Source of the DNA: Pyrocephalus nanus
Lineage: Eukaryota > Chordata > Aves > Passeriformes > Tyrannidae
Assembly (NCBI GenBank): GCA_038380795.1
Contig: CM076266.1
Coordinates: 38,205,425 to 38,269,424, forward strand
Direction: 5' to 3'
Length of the DNA stretch: 64,000 nt
The notes beneath the pieces were generated by a model. The model was not told the origin of the DNA. It saw only the letters and a program-made list of their open reading frames with translations, and did not search any database. A program made the translations under genes and the position numbers. Shown piece after piece: positions 1 through 14,020 of this stretch; within the stretch, counting starts at the first letter, position 1; each line of letters starts with the position of its first letter.

Positions 1-3000
1 TCAGAGTACCTTCTGGTCTGTGATCTACACTTCTATTTTACATTTTCACAATTTGACAATTAAAGTTCTAAAATGTGTTAGATTAAGTTCGGTTTCCATT
101 TGTGTACAGAACAAGAAATCACGTTATTCAGCTGTAGAAGAGAGCAAAAATGAATCCAGAGTGGTTTTACTTGCATATCAGTCCTGCAGCAACAATTCTC
201 CCTACTTGCATTAAGTGGGATTTATTTTTTCCTTTGTGAAGAAACAGGGATTTGACTTATGATATTACTTAGCATGATGATGCTGGTGCAGAGATTAGCT
301 CTTATTACACCAATTTGGTAACAGATCCAGATATAAACAAATATACTTTAAAACAGCCTTTTCCCATCTTTCTCCTTTTAGTACCATATTTTGCTATTTA
401 AAACATCCTTTACAACTCCTTGCTAAGGAAACCCATTTGCATCATTCACCCCTTTAAAGACCATCTTTGGTGAAATAGGTTTCAGAGCCAATGTAGGGAG
501 GGTTTCATAGGAAATTGGATTTTCTCCCTCACTTTGTTGTACAAGAGGTTAAAATTTATTTCTGTTTGATCGTGCTCACCTCAAAGATGTCCCCTGCAGG
601 CTCTGTCTGTTGGCAGTTAACATGGGTTTAAAGAATGCTCTCTAGGCCATTTTGCAGCAAGAAAGTAGTAGGTCTTACATGGAAATGCAAACAAAACCTT
701 TAAAGCTTTTGATCTTCTTGGGGCCTTGATGAAATCTCTTGAGCAAATTGAAGGATTACATGCAACAGCAAATATGTACAAATATAACAAATTAACTGTA
801 AATGATATAAGTAATCTAAAATGGAAGTATTAGATATTACTGTCTCATGGCAGTATCTGAACTTTGTTTCACTAAAACTCTAGAATATTTTAAAAGCAAG
901 GGTAAATGACTATTGACTACAAATATTCATTCAAATGCAAAAGAGAATTGCTCTGGGGTTTCTTTCCCTTTAATCTCCTTCTGATTTGATCTAAGCACAT
1001 CCTTCTAACCTTAATGCAGAGGGGTGGGAGGGAGTGGAGGGGGACAAGCTGTGAAATTCATACTGCTAATCCCCTGAGGACTTCCTAATCAGACAAGAGC
1101 CACTAGGGAGATAGTTTTCTAAAGGTCTTTTGTTTCTCCTCATGTAAAGAACACAGAGAGCAGGTACTGCTGTGCATAGTACACTGAGACTTTTGCATGG
1201 TAAAACAATAACACTTTGAAAGGCAGCAGGATTACCATATCTTCTTGTACTAATTGTCATTCAAAAAGGTGACCTATAAATTTCCCCCTGCTTTGAGCAG
1301 AGGTGGTGTGGTGACCTGGTCAAACCAAGTTCAAGTGTCATTGATTGGATGATGATGGACAAGGAAGAGTCCTTTGCCAGACATGAATCTACTTGACATT
1401 TCACTCATCAAGCACCTTCAGTTTATTTTCTAAACCACCCTTTTCTCTTGCTTTGCTTATGGTTTAGAAACAGTGGCATGCAGAGGCACATCATCATGTT
1501 TGCATCTGGTCACACCTCTTGGGAGCAGGCACGAAGGAAGGAAAGCCTATGGATATTTTTCACCTCACATAACTTCTAAATGAATGGGGTGAGCAGCAGC
1601 CAAGACTGAAGCACTGAGAAACTCACATCATTAGGAACTTCAAAAGAGGAGGACTGCAAAACCTCTCTTGCAGCATCATCAACTAATTTGTCTTCCCTTT
1701 GGGAATGCTTCTGTTCAAAACTCTAGAAAATAATTCACAACGATGATAACAGTTTGGGAAAAATGTCAACGTGATCACCTTAATAAGGCCCTTTTGAAGT
1801 TAATTGTACCTCATTTTAAGACATGTAAAGTATTCTTAATATAGGCAAACATTAAACAGATGATTTGCAGAAGTCTACATCTTTCACTACTCTTGTGTTT
1901 CCACACAGGATTACAAATTCACGTTTTCTATTGAAATCATGCAATCAAACCTTTCAAACTTGCGTTTTGATTTCTACTGCTGCCTGAGATGTTTAAGAGT
2001 TGCAGACATTAAGGGCCTCTTTAAGACACGGTTTTCATATCTGCCTTTCCAGTTAAACATGTATAACCTTTAGTGTGAACTGAGTAAGAATAGAGTATTG
2101 GCACTGAACTGAAGAGTGGTGTTTTGACCACAGAGAAAACATGTGTCACTTCAACCAGATTGTTACTAAAAATACAGTACAGTCTTCCTCTCCTTCCCAT
2201 GCCAACAGAGGTGTAGTTTTACCAGGATAAAAGTGCTTCATTTTGATATGAATAACTGACAAGAAAGGGAATGTACTACAATACTGTTCCTGCATCAGTT
2301 GCAGGGAGCACGTCAGTGTAGCCACTTCAATATAAAATATTGGCAGAACGGGTACCATTGTGTGAACATGCCTGGCCCACCTGGGGGAGATGAGGTGCAA
2401 GATGGCCTGCAGGAGTCAAAGGGAACAGAGCACTTCTGCTTATCAGAAGGTGGCTCTGTCCTATCAACCACTCTGAGCCCCACAGAGTGCAAAGCCTTTT
2501 CAGCACTGATTTGCCCTGTCAGGATGACAAGTTTATCTGAGACCTACCCATGGCTGGCTAGGACAGATATCCAGGGTTTGGTGCACTGAGGCACCACTCC
2601 TTCCTTCACAAGCTTACCACCAAGGTTGAACTTCCATATGCTATCATTCTCAATAATGACAGCAAGTGCTTTGGCTAAGTATACCATGTTGTCAAGGCCC
2701 TACAGTCATATAGAATGAACCACTGAATAAAACTGGCCCAAGTTAGCAAAGAAAATACTTGTTTGCTACAAAAAACAGCTTTGGTTCAGCTGAAAAAATG
2801 GAAAAAACTCACACCAAATTTGATGATTTTTTTTCCTTTCCCACAACAGTTAAGACATTTTATCTTCTGTTCAACAGATAAATCTGTTGTTTTAATTTAG
2901 TGAGGGAAGAGAAGGTCTAAACATCTCTCCTCTAAACCCTGGTGTCTAAACGAAACATCTTCATTATACAAAGTTGATTCTTCTTAGGCAATTTTTATTT

Positions 3001-6000
3001 CTTAAGGGTGAAGGATGTAACTTTACAGTGGAAATCGTGAACACTTTTGGGTGATGAAATATTTCCATTCAGCTTGCAGACTGTAAAATCAGTTTTCTCA
3101 GCTCTACTAGTGAGAATACCTGCTCTTCTACTAAGACAACATGATAAAAAAGATCTTCTGGAAAGAAATAATCCATTCTAATATATGAAAAAATACAGAA
3201 AAAAAGGTGTTTGGCGAGTACTGTTGAGTAAGTAAAGACTGAATATTAGGTATGGGATGAGAGAAGAGCAATTTAGGAGTCATTGACACTGCTGACTTAA
3301 TTGCACAATTCAGCAGGTGAAATAGAGATAGTATTAGTTCACTGCCTATTTTTGCAGCTGTCTTTGGTAAAGTGCAGAGGGACCATACAAACAGAAATCT
3401 CCAAAATATGGCTGGGCAGAAGTAAGCTGCAATTCAAATACAACATTATGCAGTGATTTGGGAGGATCAAGGCAGAACATAAGCATGTTCTTGTCAAGGA
3501 GCTGCAAATGTTTTTTATGAGGACAAGCTATGAGTTCCCATTATGTGGATAACAAAAATTCCTTGCAGGACAGATGAGACCTCCTGCTCCACAGCCTGGT
3601 GGGTGGTGTCTGGCTTCTCTAGCAAGGCTTTGAGCATGGCCCTTCCTCATCCAGATGCAGGATTTTCCTCCTTTATATGATTGATCATTTTCAGGATTAT
3701 TTCAAGAACTTAACATATTTTAACCTTTCTTTCTCTCTCAGACTTGTGTGAAATTACTTGAGAAGCTCAGAGAAAAAGGAAGGACAAGCAGATGGGGCCT
3801 GACCAGTAAGCAAGCAGACAGAAAACACTGTCTCCTCCTTTTAGCTGCTTTTCACGGACATGCCAGCAACCATCTGGGATCGGTGACCACCAGCCACATA
3901 GAGCAATCCCACCACTTATCCTAAAAGCCACTCACTGTTCTCCACTTGCCAGTAAGTCATGTCCACCTTCCTCAGCTTCTTTTTTTGTCACATGCTAGCA
4001 TACTAAAGAATATCCCTAGCCCAACCCCAAATCTACCTTAAGCTTCAGGCCGAATTCGCTATTTTAAATAATTTTAAATTTCCCAAAAAAACAGTGTGTC
4101 CTGGATTATTGTGCTAAATACTGACCATAGCAAATAAAAATGAAAACGGCAGAGCGAATCCGGCTGAAAGCAAACCAGACATTGTAAGGAATGACACCGG
4201 CTTACATTAAGCCTGTAGTATTTTCTTGAGATACATTTATAAGAAATTCTGGAATGAAAAGCCATAATTAGAAAATGAATAAAAGCCAGAGGACAGGCCT
4301 CGAAGGTATACATCACCCCACAGACAGTTCTTTCTTTTTTCCCCTTTCCTCAAAGCCAGCTTATGAAGTGGCATTGCAACCTGACTGCTTCTGTCTGAAT
4401 TTTTGCAAGTACAGCTAATAAAAAGCCAGGAATTTCCCATCTTTGGTTATGAAAAGGAAGTTTCCAAGATTGGAGCCACTGATAAACTGAAAAACCCCTC
4501 TCAAAATTGCCTTATTACTTCCGTCTCCTTCCCCAAGCTTTGAGCAGAATAAAATATTTATATGCACCCTGGCAACAGCCCAATTCAAAAATATTATACA
4601 GCTGGTCCTATTGATTTCAATGCCTGTGGAATAAATGTCTACCCACATGAGTAAAGGAGACAGAAAAAAGAGTCCAAATTGCAGTATGTAAAATGCTTAT
4701 TTTAAATATGTATAAGAATTCTGAAGTAACGAGCTTTCATCTTTTTGTTTTAATCAGCCTTTATACATGGTCTTATCCTGATTTAAAATCTTCACATAAT
4801 GATCCTGTTCATGCTGAAGGACATCGCAGTGTGACAGCAGGAAGCAATCTTGCTTGGACCATTTCTACATGCATTTACAGAGTAAAAACTATTACAATAT
4901 TCTGGATTTGAGATGGGCTATACAGCTTTTTTTTTTCTCTTTGATTTTTATCCTTTAGATTGTAGCATAAATGGTCTGTAAAACATTTCACTGTCTAATT
5001 TTAGAACAGGAACTGATCTCTACATAAAAAGGGATTTTTTTAATGGCTGAGAAAATTTAAAAAAATCCAACATCAAATAAACTACAAATGAGGCCCAGGG
5101 CACTTGCTAAGTACCTTTTGATTTTTAAAAAAGGCTTATAAACAATAAACAATAACCTTTCAAAGCAAGGCTGCACTTAAATTCATGTTGGAAAAATGTA
5201 TATGAATCCTCATGTAAATGAAATTAACTGTTTCTCAGAACTGGTCTATCTGAGTAAGCAGCAGCTATATGAGCTTTGAAATGGAAACTATCTGGACAAA
5301 AAATTATTTTTGCCAAAATGATTAAGCATTTAGGGAGATAACTGCCAAAAAAGAACTACAAACTTTCTTGGTTAAAATCTTTATTGATTAAATTCCTGTG
5401 AAAATATTCATAGGACAAAGCCATAAACGCATTTTCTATTCCAAAATGAAAAGAAAAAAAAAAAAAGGCAATATATCAAAATAACATTATGAGTAACTGT
5501 AAATTTCAGTCAGGTCTGATGATACAATAAATTTCATGTGTAAGGAGAAATGTGAGGGTATTATATTCAGGAAACACATACTTCTGAATGTTACATTTAG
5601 GAAGTATGCATTATTTTAAAGAATTTGTTCTCCAAAAGGATTCTATAGCATTTTGTAGAAATGTAAATTAAGCATAAAATGGTGAAAGGTTTTTTTTAAG
5701 GCCTTTTTCAAGCAGCTGTAGATGTGTCATGAGACATAAGACACGTGCTGTTCTCCAGTAAGACTCAAAGCAGAACAAAGAGTAGAACAGGAGATGTAAA
5801 GGGAAGGAAATATGAAAGATTTATCTTCCTTCTTGGTATAAAATAACAAAGCTGGTTCTTCCATCAGATTTTTGTCACTGAGCAGAGGCACAAACTCCCC
5901 TCCCTCTCCCACAGGCAAGGGTCTAGATGTATAGTTCAATTGCACAACAGTTTTGAAAAATTCAAACAGCACTTTTATGTCACCTTTTAAAAATTACAGT

Positions 6001-9000
6001 GTAAATTAATTACCAGGATTATTACAGAATGAAGTGCCACCATCTAACCTTGGGGCAACTATCAACCTGTGTAAGAGTTCAGATCTGATTCTCTGTGAAT
6101 TCCTGAAACGCACCACTGTATTTGCATTTCCACTATGAATCATATAGCTTTCACTTGACTGGAATCAATAAATCAAAAATTTGTTATTCAACTGAGTTAC
6201 TACTTAACATGCTATTTTTCAGCAAAATCAACATTCTTATCAGTGTGTGTAAACACTCTGCGACTGTATCTCTTGAGCACTAACAGAGAATGTGATAACG
6301 AAGTGCCTGCTATTTAGATATCATTTCCTTAATAGCAAAGTTAGATGGAGAAAACTACTCACAGTTTTGCAATAGGTTCTTATTTTTTTATTGTTAGCAA
6401 GGTTTTACTTGATTTTCAGACCTTCCGGAAAACAAAACAAAACAAAACACCTTCCTAAAGGAAGTCTGCTGAACAGCCACCTGGTCTTCAGCTGTTCTGA
6501 TGTTAACACCCACCATGGCAGTCTGTGAGGGAGCTAATTCTTCTTTCATCTCAGGAAATTATTGGAGGTAGCAGGCTAGTCACAATTTGAAGACATGAGA
6601 AATTAAAATATTTGAGAATTTATGATCTTGGGGGAAATAAGGCTAAGTGCCTCATTCACATTTTCATCTGATTTAGAAAAGAACAATTGGGAGGTTGGGA
6701 GGAGGAATATTTATTTCAATTAAGTTTCATCTTGGCTTGGTTTAATACTAGTGAATGCAACAGAGGACAGACCATTTGTCTATGCATTAGCAAAGAAAAG
6801 GTTCACCTAGTCAACACTAACTACTGTAATCATCTGCTATTTGTAAAATTAGGCTCAGCAGTTTTCAAATGAAAACATTTTAAAGAACTGAAAAAGGCAT
6901 TTAGAGACAACACCAATTCTCCAAATTCTTGCTCAGTCCTCTTGCTTGACTAGAAAAACTGCCCCATCTCTGGCACTGACACTATCCCTGACTTAAAAGC
7001 TGTTAAAGGTCTCACACAACAGAGTGCATAAATATAACCATATGGTATGAAGAAATTGAGTTACTGCAGAGAAAAGAGACTAACAGGCTGTTTTCAAACT
7101 CTCCCTGGTCAGTAATTGCTGAAAAGCAAGTGTAGCTTAATCCTCTCCCAGAGCCGTACTTCTTCAGAGAATTTGGGGCACCGTTGGTCTTTGCCCACAG
7201 TACAGTCATGTGAAGGGATGTCGTGACAAATGAGAGGTGAAATAAAGTCTACTGATATCTCAGCAGGCTGACAGCACCTAGATTTGGTCACACAGTAGAA
7301 AAAAGAGGTTGCACTGCTGCACATTATTTCAGCTCAGATTAATTAATATCAGAGACATCTTTTTTAAAAAAGGGAAATTTTGACTGAAGCCTACACCAAT
7401 TTGTAACTAGTGTGTTGACAACTTATGGGGCAATTGATAAAGAAAAGTTTTAGTACTGTTTGCGACACCCCAGAAACAAACACTTTTTGAGCCTAAACAT
7501 TCCTAATGTAGAAAATATTTATGAAGCAGTCACGCATTGTGTCCAGTTTACTGGAGACTGTTCAAATGAGCTTGTTCTAAAAATATTACCAAATTAAACT
7601 GGCAAAGATCACTGAAAGTCAGTTTATTTTGCTCATGAACTTAGGTATGCAGACTGATATCACTAGGAGCAGCATAAATCCATTGCTAAGTTATTCAAAG
7701 CACTTTCTATGTCTCCTTTTGGTTTTTTTCTGTCTATAAATTATGCTATTTTGCTCCTGCCATCCTGCAGTTCCTGCCTGGATTGTACAGTTTCTGATCA
7801 GACAAGCACATCCAACAATAATTTGTATATTTAAGGAGATTACAATGTACCCTGGAAGGATGTGAATTAGCAGGAGAGAAGATAGCTGCACCAACAACTG
7901 CTTCACCCTCTTTACAAGCTCACTGCAATGCCTATTTTGACTTCATAAGCCATACTAACTCCAGCACTATGCTTTTCCTCCTCTGCAGTAAGCATTTTCT
8001 CTCCTGTTCTTCGAGTGAGGAAAGAACTCTCAGGTAAAAGATGAAGTTTGTCCTTCAGTTCCTCTTCTCTGGTCATTTGCAGAAGAGCCACACAGGTGGA
8101 GAGTTCCAGCTCTTCAGGACAGGTAATATTATTTATGCTGCTTGTCTGACATCTCCAAAAGTGGGCTCTAAGCAGGCTATGCCCACATGATGCCTCCATA
8201 ATATGAACTTTCTTGAGGAACAAGCACTTCATCAACCACTCCATCAGATATCATTGCATAGGTTGGATCAGGATGGATGCAGACATATGCAGGTGTCTCA
8301 AGAAGACATTTTATTTGAGGGAGGACAGAAGTGCAGTAGTGTCCTCAAACGAGAGGAAAGGACAGGCTTTCTTATTGCAGAGACAAACGAAGGTTCTTAT
8401 TTGATAAACTTTATCCTAGCTCCTATTATATACTTCTGTTTATCTTCCCTCTCTTAGCCTGACAGGAAGATTGGAAAAACAAAAGCTCTGCAATAAAAGT
8501 TTCTTCTGGTTATTTCTGCTTCAGAGGCTGCCTTACTAGGAGTGACTCCATCAGCTTACTGGTTTGGGACAGGGAAGGTGGTGGAGCTACTCACAGACTT
8601 CCCTCGAACTGTGCTCCCCCTGTTCTATGTTTCCTTCTAATTGCTTGGGATTCCTCTGAAGAAACACCTTGATTATTGCAAAATTCTCAAGTAAGTAAAC
8701 CTTTAAGTCTTTTGCTGAAATGTAGTCCTTTCAATGAGACAAACAGGTTTTGTTAAAAAACAGCAAAATGTGTCTGAGGAAATTTGTGCTGGGAAGAGAA
8801 TTGGTTTTTTTTCCTCTTTTTATGCCTATCCCCACCAAACACTTTTAATTTTCTATCTGATTGGTGGAAGATTCATGTGATTTACAATCATCCCCAAATG
8901 ATCTGGTATTCCATCATAAATTTTACCTGAGCAAATGGCTTGGCTCCTTACAAAAAATCTCTTCAAAGCTTTCACTCTTAACAAAACAAAATGGGACTGC
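1..9000. other. Intergenic DNA upstream of SKAP2, part 1 (no gene recognised)
   Basis: AT-rich non-coding DNA. Open frames on both strands are short (the longest is about 110 codons at 7,912-8,244 on the minus strand). None has a recognisable domain, a plausible splice chain or biased codon use. Small items seen are an AAAAC-type simple repeat near 6,427-6,448 and nuclear-receptor half-sites at 1,267-1,322. In human the interval in front of SKAP2 leads to HOXA1, so distal enhancers or a lncRNA are possible here, but nothing in the sequence alone proves either. Confidence 0.6.
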
Positions 9001-12000
9001 TTCCTCTTTTCAGTTTTTAAATCTGAAATAACTGAGTAGGTGGTAGACTTAAATCTAATAACCCAAGATAATGAATTGCATTTTCATATTACATGAACAG
9101 GGGAGAAGAACCCAGCAAATGAGAGACAGTTTAATTTCTAAAATCCTCACCCTATTCCTCTCACAGACATCCCAGTCTATAGCAATAACTAGGCAATTTC
9201 TGTTTTCTTTTTCTCCTCTTCTGGTTTTATCCTTGAATACTTCTGAAGCAAGGAAATACTCAAGTGCCTAACTTTTTTTTCTGGTTTTTCTTTTTTTTTT
9301 TTTTTTTTTTTTTAAAGACAAAATACCTTCTGTCACTCTGCTTTCTAACAGCCAAAATAAAAATTAAGGTGATATTAAGAAAGACAAAAATGCTTGGCTA
9401 TGTTTATAGACCAGTCTTGCTCTGATATTCTCTCAGTACACCAGTATGTTCCTGGATGAATCCTAAGTGTTGTTTTAAGAAAATAAAAATTAAGAAATCA
9501 TTAAAAATGTATTATATCTGTTCAAATCAAGGCCCTAGTAATCAGCTTCAGACCCCCAAGGTCACTTGGCCAGCTTGTGATTACAACAGCAACTTCAGTG
9601 CTCGGTATTGTCCTATGGCTGTGGCAGGTCAATGGAAAAATGTTCTTTAAACACCATAAGCATCTGATTGTGCAATACCTAAATCAGTGTCATTGATTAT
9701 TCACAGTGCTGGACCGCTCAAAGCTGGGGAAGTAATTAGGGCTTTTTGTGTGGATTATCCACTGAGAAAAGGTCAAATAACTACAAACAGTGCCAGAAAA
9801 CAGGAGTCACCAAGGACCTCAGCCTCCGTGATCAGCTAAGAAATGCTAAAGCAGGGTTTGATAATGATGTGCTTATGCCAGGTTCTACAGGATTTGATCA
9901 TTCTGTCATAGAAATCCGATGAAGCATGAGTGATGGCTACTTTTTCCCTTGAAGCTTGCCTCAGGTCCCTGATGCCCGTCAAGCAAGTTTGTCAGTGAAA
10001 CTTGACTGAGAAGAATTTAAAAGGCAGTTTTTGTTCCAAGGGGAACAAATGTACATATGTATATGTAAATACATGTGCGTGTGTAAGTAAATGACTAACC
10101 ACTCATTTTAGACACATACCTTCTAATTTAGATCAAAGTACTTGTTTAGCTCCATATTTTGTCCTCTCTGTAGAAAAACTCGCCCCTGCCAGAGGGCCAC
10201 GATGCATCCTCTCACAGATCTTTTATCAGAATATACCTCCCAACTCTCCAAATGGGAAGTCTGTACAAAGAACAACCTTCTGCTAATGACTTTCTCCCTA
10301 TTGAAATGTGAGAAGCAATAAAAGAAGTCCCTATTTTTGTAACAGCATTTCCAGCATTTGCTGAGTTTACAGGGGTATTGCTACTTAGCAACACCTTGTA
10401 AATTTAATTGCTAAGCCAGGGTGTACAAAGCATTCCAGTTCCATATGGGAGCCATTCCTTACAGACCTTTTTCCCTGGGAGTTCCCAATGTTGTAAATCT
10501 CTTCCCTTCCTTCCTTCTCTGAACTGCAGTAACACTTTGGATGATTAGGGCTGCAGCAGTGATCAACATTTTCCCCTAGTCATTCCCTTCCATTGATCAT
10601 TTAAATGAGGGATTATTCTGTTTTCCCATTTTAGCCCATGGATCAATTGTTTAAAACAATAGATGGAGGTTAGTTCAGAAAATTGGTGCATCAAGAGGAA
10701 GACACAAAGACAGGGAAAAGTTACTTTATATTACAAGCCAATGAAAGAGGATGTACAACAAAAAGAAACAAACAAAAAAAGAAACAATGGTAGATAACAA
10801 TATATAGATTTGGCCGAGTTAAGGCAGGGTCTAGTAATGTCTGTAGGGAGAACACTGGAAGGAGGAGCAGGATATCACTACTCAGATGGAAGTTATAGGG
10901 GCAATTCACAACCCTCTGGCTTCTGTGTCATTATGAAAGAGTATTTCAGATGTGCAATGAACACCTGAGGGTTTTATTTTTAATGGAAATCTTAGACCAC
11001 TGGAAAGGGAAGTGGAAGACTGACAAAGTTTTGACAGGTTGAGCAGTTGGGCCATCTTGTAGAGCTTGATGGATAAAGAGCTTGGAGAGATGAATGGTTC
11101 ACTGTAGGCTCATCACATCTAAATATGGGCATGTAGATATTTAGTGTGGTTATAATACTCAAACTTATGGTTTTGGTAAATGAAAAGAACTTGTCCTGGT
11201 AGAGACAATATGCTTAAAGCTAACAGGGTGGTCCATTTTCTTTAAAATGTCTGCTTAAATATTGTTATCTGGAAAATATCTATGTCACTTTCCACCTAGG
11301 ATCCCCACTGAATTCAAATGCTAATGATGTGGAATAAACATTTCATTACTACAACTTAAGTTAGGCCCAGTGCTCTCAGGTCTGCAGGACTGCAACTCAA
11401 TTATTATATTTATATAATAAATTCCACAGCACGAATAATTTACCTTTAGTGTTCTTAAATTTTTTACGGTTCTATATTCATCCCAATATTAGATATCAGG
11501 TCCAGGTGTTTCACAGACCTTATTTTTTTTCCCCCACCTCTGTGGTTTCTACTGAGACCAAGGAGGTAGGTCAGGTACAAAGCAGGAGGAATGGTGATCA
11601 GGCAAAAAGTCATAATACACAGAGTGAGCTACAGCTTCTCTTGGCCAGTGTGATATTCCAGACTTTCTGATACTCTGCAGCAGAGTTTATAATTTGACCA
11701 ACTGTTACTTAGAAATATATGCTTGGAGAAAAAAGAAAAAAAGAAGACAGGAGATAAGAGGGGAGTGAAATTGAAATTCAACGCAGAGTAAAATGATGTA
11801 GGCACCACTTAAGGAAGGATTTACTGTAGAAATCATTTATTCATGAGATCTTATTTCTCATCCCCAAAGTCCCAGCAAAAAGTAATGCAGCATCTCTTCT
11901 GTTGAACTTATCACAAAAGGGTGCTACTATATGCTGGAGAAGGGTGCCGGCACCAGTTTTTGTAGGTATCCAGCAGCAGAGTTACAAGAGGCCAAATGGA

Positions 12001-13930
12001 TGCAAAGCAGAGAGGGCCCTGATCCATATGCATTTCCACAGCTCTTGAGGCCCTAACACCCTGTGGAAGGGTGCAGGAAGGCTGAGGTGGCAGCACTGGG
12101 CTGAGCTGCATGGCAGTCCTGCCTCCTGGGCACAGGCTAAAGGAAGGGAGAATTTCATAATGCCTGGCTGCTCTGTGCTTTGTCTGCACAGTGTCCAAAT
12201 ATGTGGGCAAGCAAGAATCATGGCTTAGGGCAGACTTTCCATCCTAGGGTGAATTTGGAAGCTGTTCTGTAACTAGTCCTTATTGGGATTAGCAGTTTTA
12301 TCACTATTTTCCATGTAACTGTGACAGGGAGATTCTGCTATAGCCCTTTAATAATCCATATACAACAAAAAGGATTTGAGTTCTGGCAGTTGCCTTTATT
12401 CCAGTCAGTAAAAACAGAAGTATTGTTTAACTGTTTAATCAGACTTTTATTTTATTTCCCACTATGACTTATACAGTAAAACTTTATTGTAACATATTGC
12501 AAGTTAAGGTATATAGCTCTCCTATCAACAGCTGTATTCTGATTTGTAGTCCAATAAGTTCTCTTGCTGCAGATTTCATGTGTACAATTGTGTTGAGGTA
12601 TAATATATCACCACAGCATTTTTAAACTCAGAGCAATAATGTATTCAATTAGGCTGGAAATAAAACTTCTAGTTTTCCTTACAATAAATCTTTTACGAAG
12701 CCCTCTACATCACATGTTCAACAAGGAAATAATACATGTCGTTCAGACTAAGGGTTATTGTAGACTGCTGAGGGAAACATGAAATTCTGGAGGTTTCATC
12801 AGTCTTGTGAAATCCTGCAACATGGTAAGTGTACAAATTAGAAAAGGGTGTAATATGTGACTAATGACACCTCTTGGGATATTCTTTGAGCCCATATTTA
12901 CTGTTATGATCAGTAGGCTCATTTAAGCTGCAGGAGTTGAAAAGTAATACTAAAGTCGAGTGAAAACACCTCTGAGCTCATTAGATGTGGTTGTAATTCA
13001 AACTCAGAAGGCATTTCTATTCTTCTCTGGCATTCTTCATATTACTGGAAATACAGTGCTTGAGCTCCTAATAACAGCATTATACATGATCACATATCTA
13101 CAGTCCCTGCAAAACACGTTTACACCTCGACATCTGTAGCAGTGCCGCAGCCAGAGCAGCAACCTAATTCACCCCAGATGTCTCTTTAAAGGAAATACTG
13201 TAGTGGGGCTACTGTTCATAATATTTTCTGAGCATTGCCTTTATTACTTTGAAAGACTTTGATTTTTCAAGTGTCACAGACATTTGCAGTAATTTTTTTT
13301 TCCCGTGGAGGGAAAAGCTATATCACATGTGTTTAAATGTGAATAGAGATTTTGGTAATATTCACCCCTGGAAACACCAACTGGAGAATATACATATCTA
13401 TCCCCATCCATCAGCTGCATTATATAACAAGGATTTCATTATACACAGTCTCTGCTCAGCAGAGCACACACTCTCATGCCAGTATTGTATCGGATATTGC
13501 TTCAACTGCTCTCAGTGAGTGGTGTGCCAGAGCTCTTTACCCACACTTCAGGCAGTATTTTGCTGGCTCAGGAGCGTGCCAGATGGTCTGCAGCGTTTGG
13601 TGATGCTCGCTTCACAGCCAGGACTATGGTGAATGAGACTCCACGAGGACGGGTCCCCAAACAACTCTCTCTCTTTCAGATAGGGTGGTGTAGATGAGGG
13701 ACTCAGCAGCTGACCCAGCACTGCTGTGAGGAGGGAGACTAGTCAAAGTGAACTGTAGGGATCCACAGTACTAGAGGCACTGAAAAGAAGCCTTTCTGGA
13801 AGGGTTTTCCAATCAGAGTTCTAAAGACATGCAGGTTTCCCTAGTCAAATTTTTAGGTACACAAACTCTGAGCTATCTGTACTTTGGAGTTTTATCCCAG
13901 AGTTGATAAGGAATATGGTCAGACTCTGCC
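9001..13930. other. Intergenic DNA upstream of SKAP2, part 2 (no gene recognised)
   Basis: No exon or RNA gene is recognised. It holds a 23-nt T run (9,291-9,313), a homeodomain-site-like patch around 9,729-9,762, and a locally GC-richer stretch around 11,930-12,240. That stretch gives two overlapping minus-strand frames of 79 and 99 codons with no recognisable protein. It could be an old repeat or a lncRNA exon; I cannot tell which. Confidence 0.55.
9291..9313. repeat. Poly-T tract (23 T)
   Basis: An uninterrupted run of 23 T preceded by shorter T runs. It may be the A-tail of a retroposed element on the minus strand, but no recognisable element body adjoins it. Confidence 0.85.
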
Positions 13931-13933
13931 CAC

Positions 13934-14020
13934 CATAGAATCACAGAATGGCTGAGGTGGGGAGGAAACTCTGGGGATGATCTAATCCAACCTTCCTGCA
14001 AAAGCAGTACACTGGATGAT
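13934..14020 (-). mobile_element. CR1 LINE 3'-end fragment
   Basis: The left edge carries the CATAGAATCACAGAATGG block, the reverse complement of the short ATTCTATG-type tail that ends avian CR1 elements. It is followed by a diverged 'GATCTAATCCAACCTTCCTG' stretch like the CR1 3' UTR. The tail on the left puts the element on the minus strand. Only about 85 bp is left, which fits the usual 5' truncation of CR1. The right boundary is approximate. Confidence 0.8.

Noticed and set aside
11911..12221. Two overlapping minus-strand ORFs in a GC-richer patch
   Set aside because: No domain is recognised; overlapping frames in two registers point to composition, not coding.
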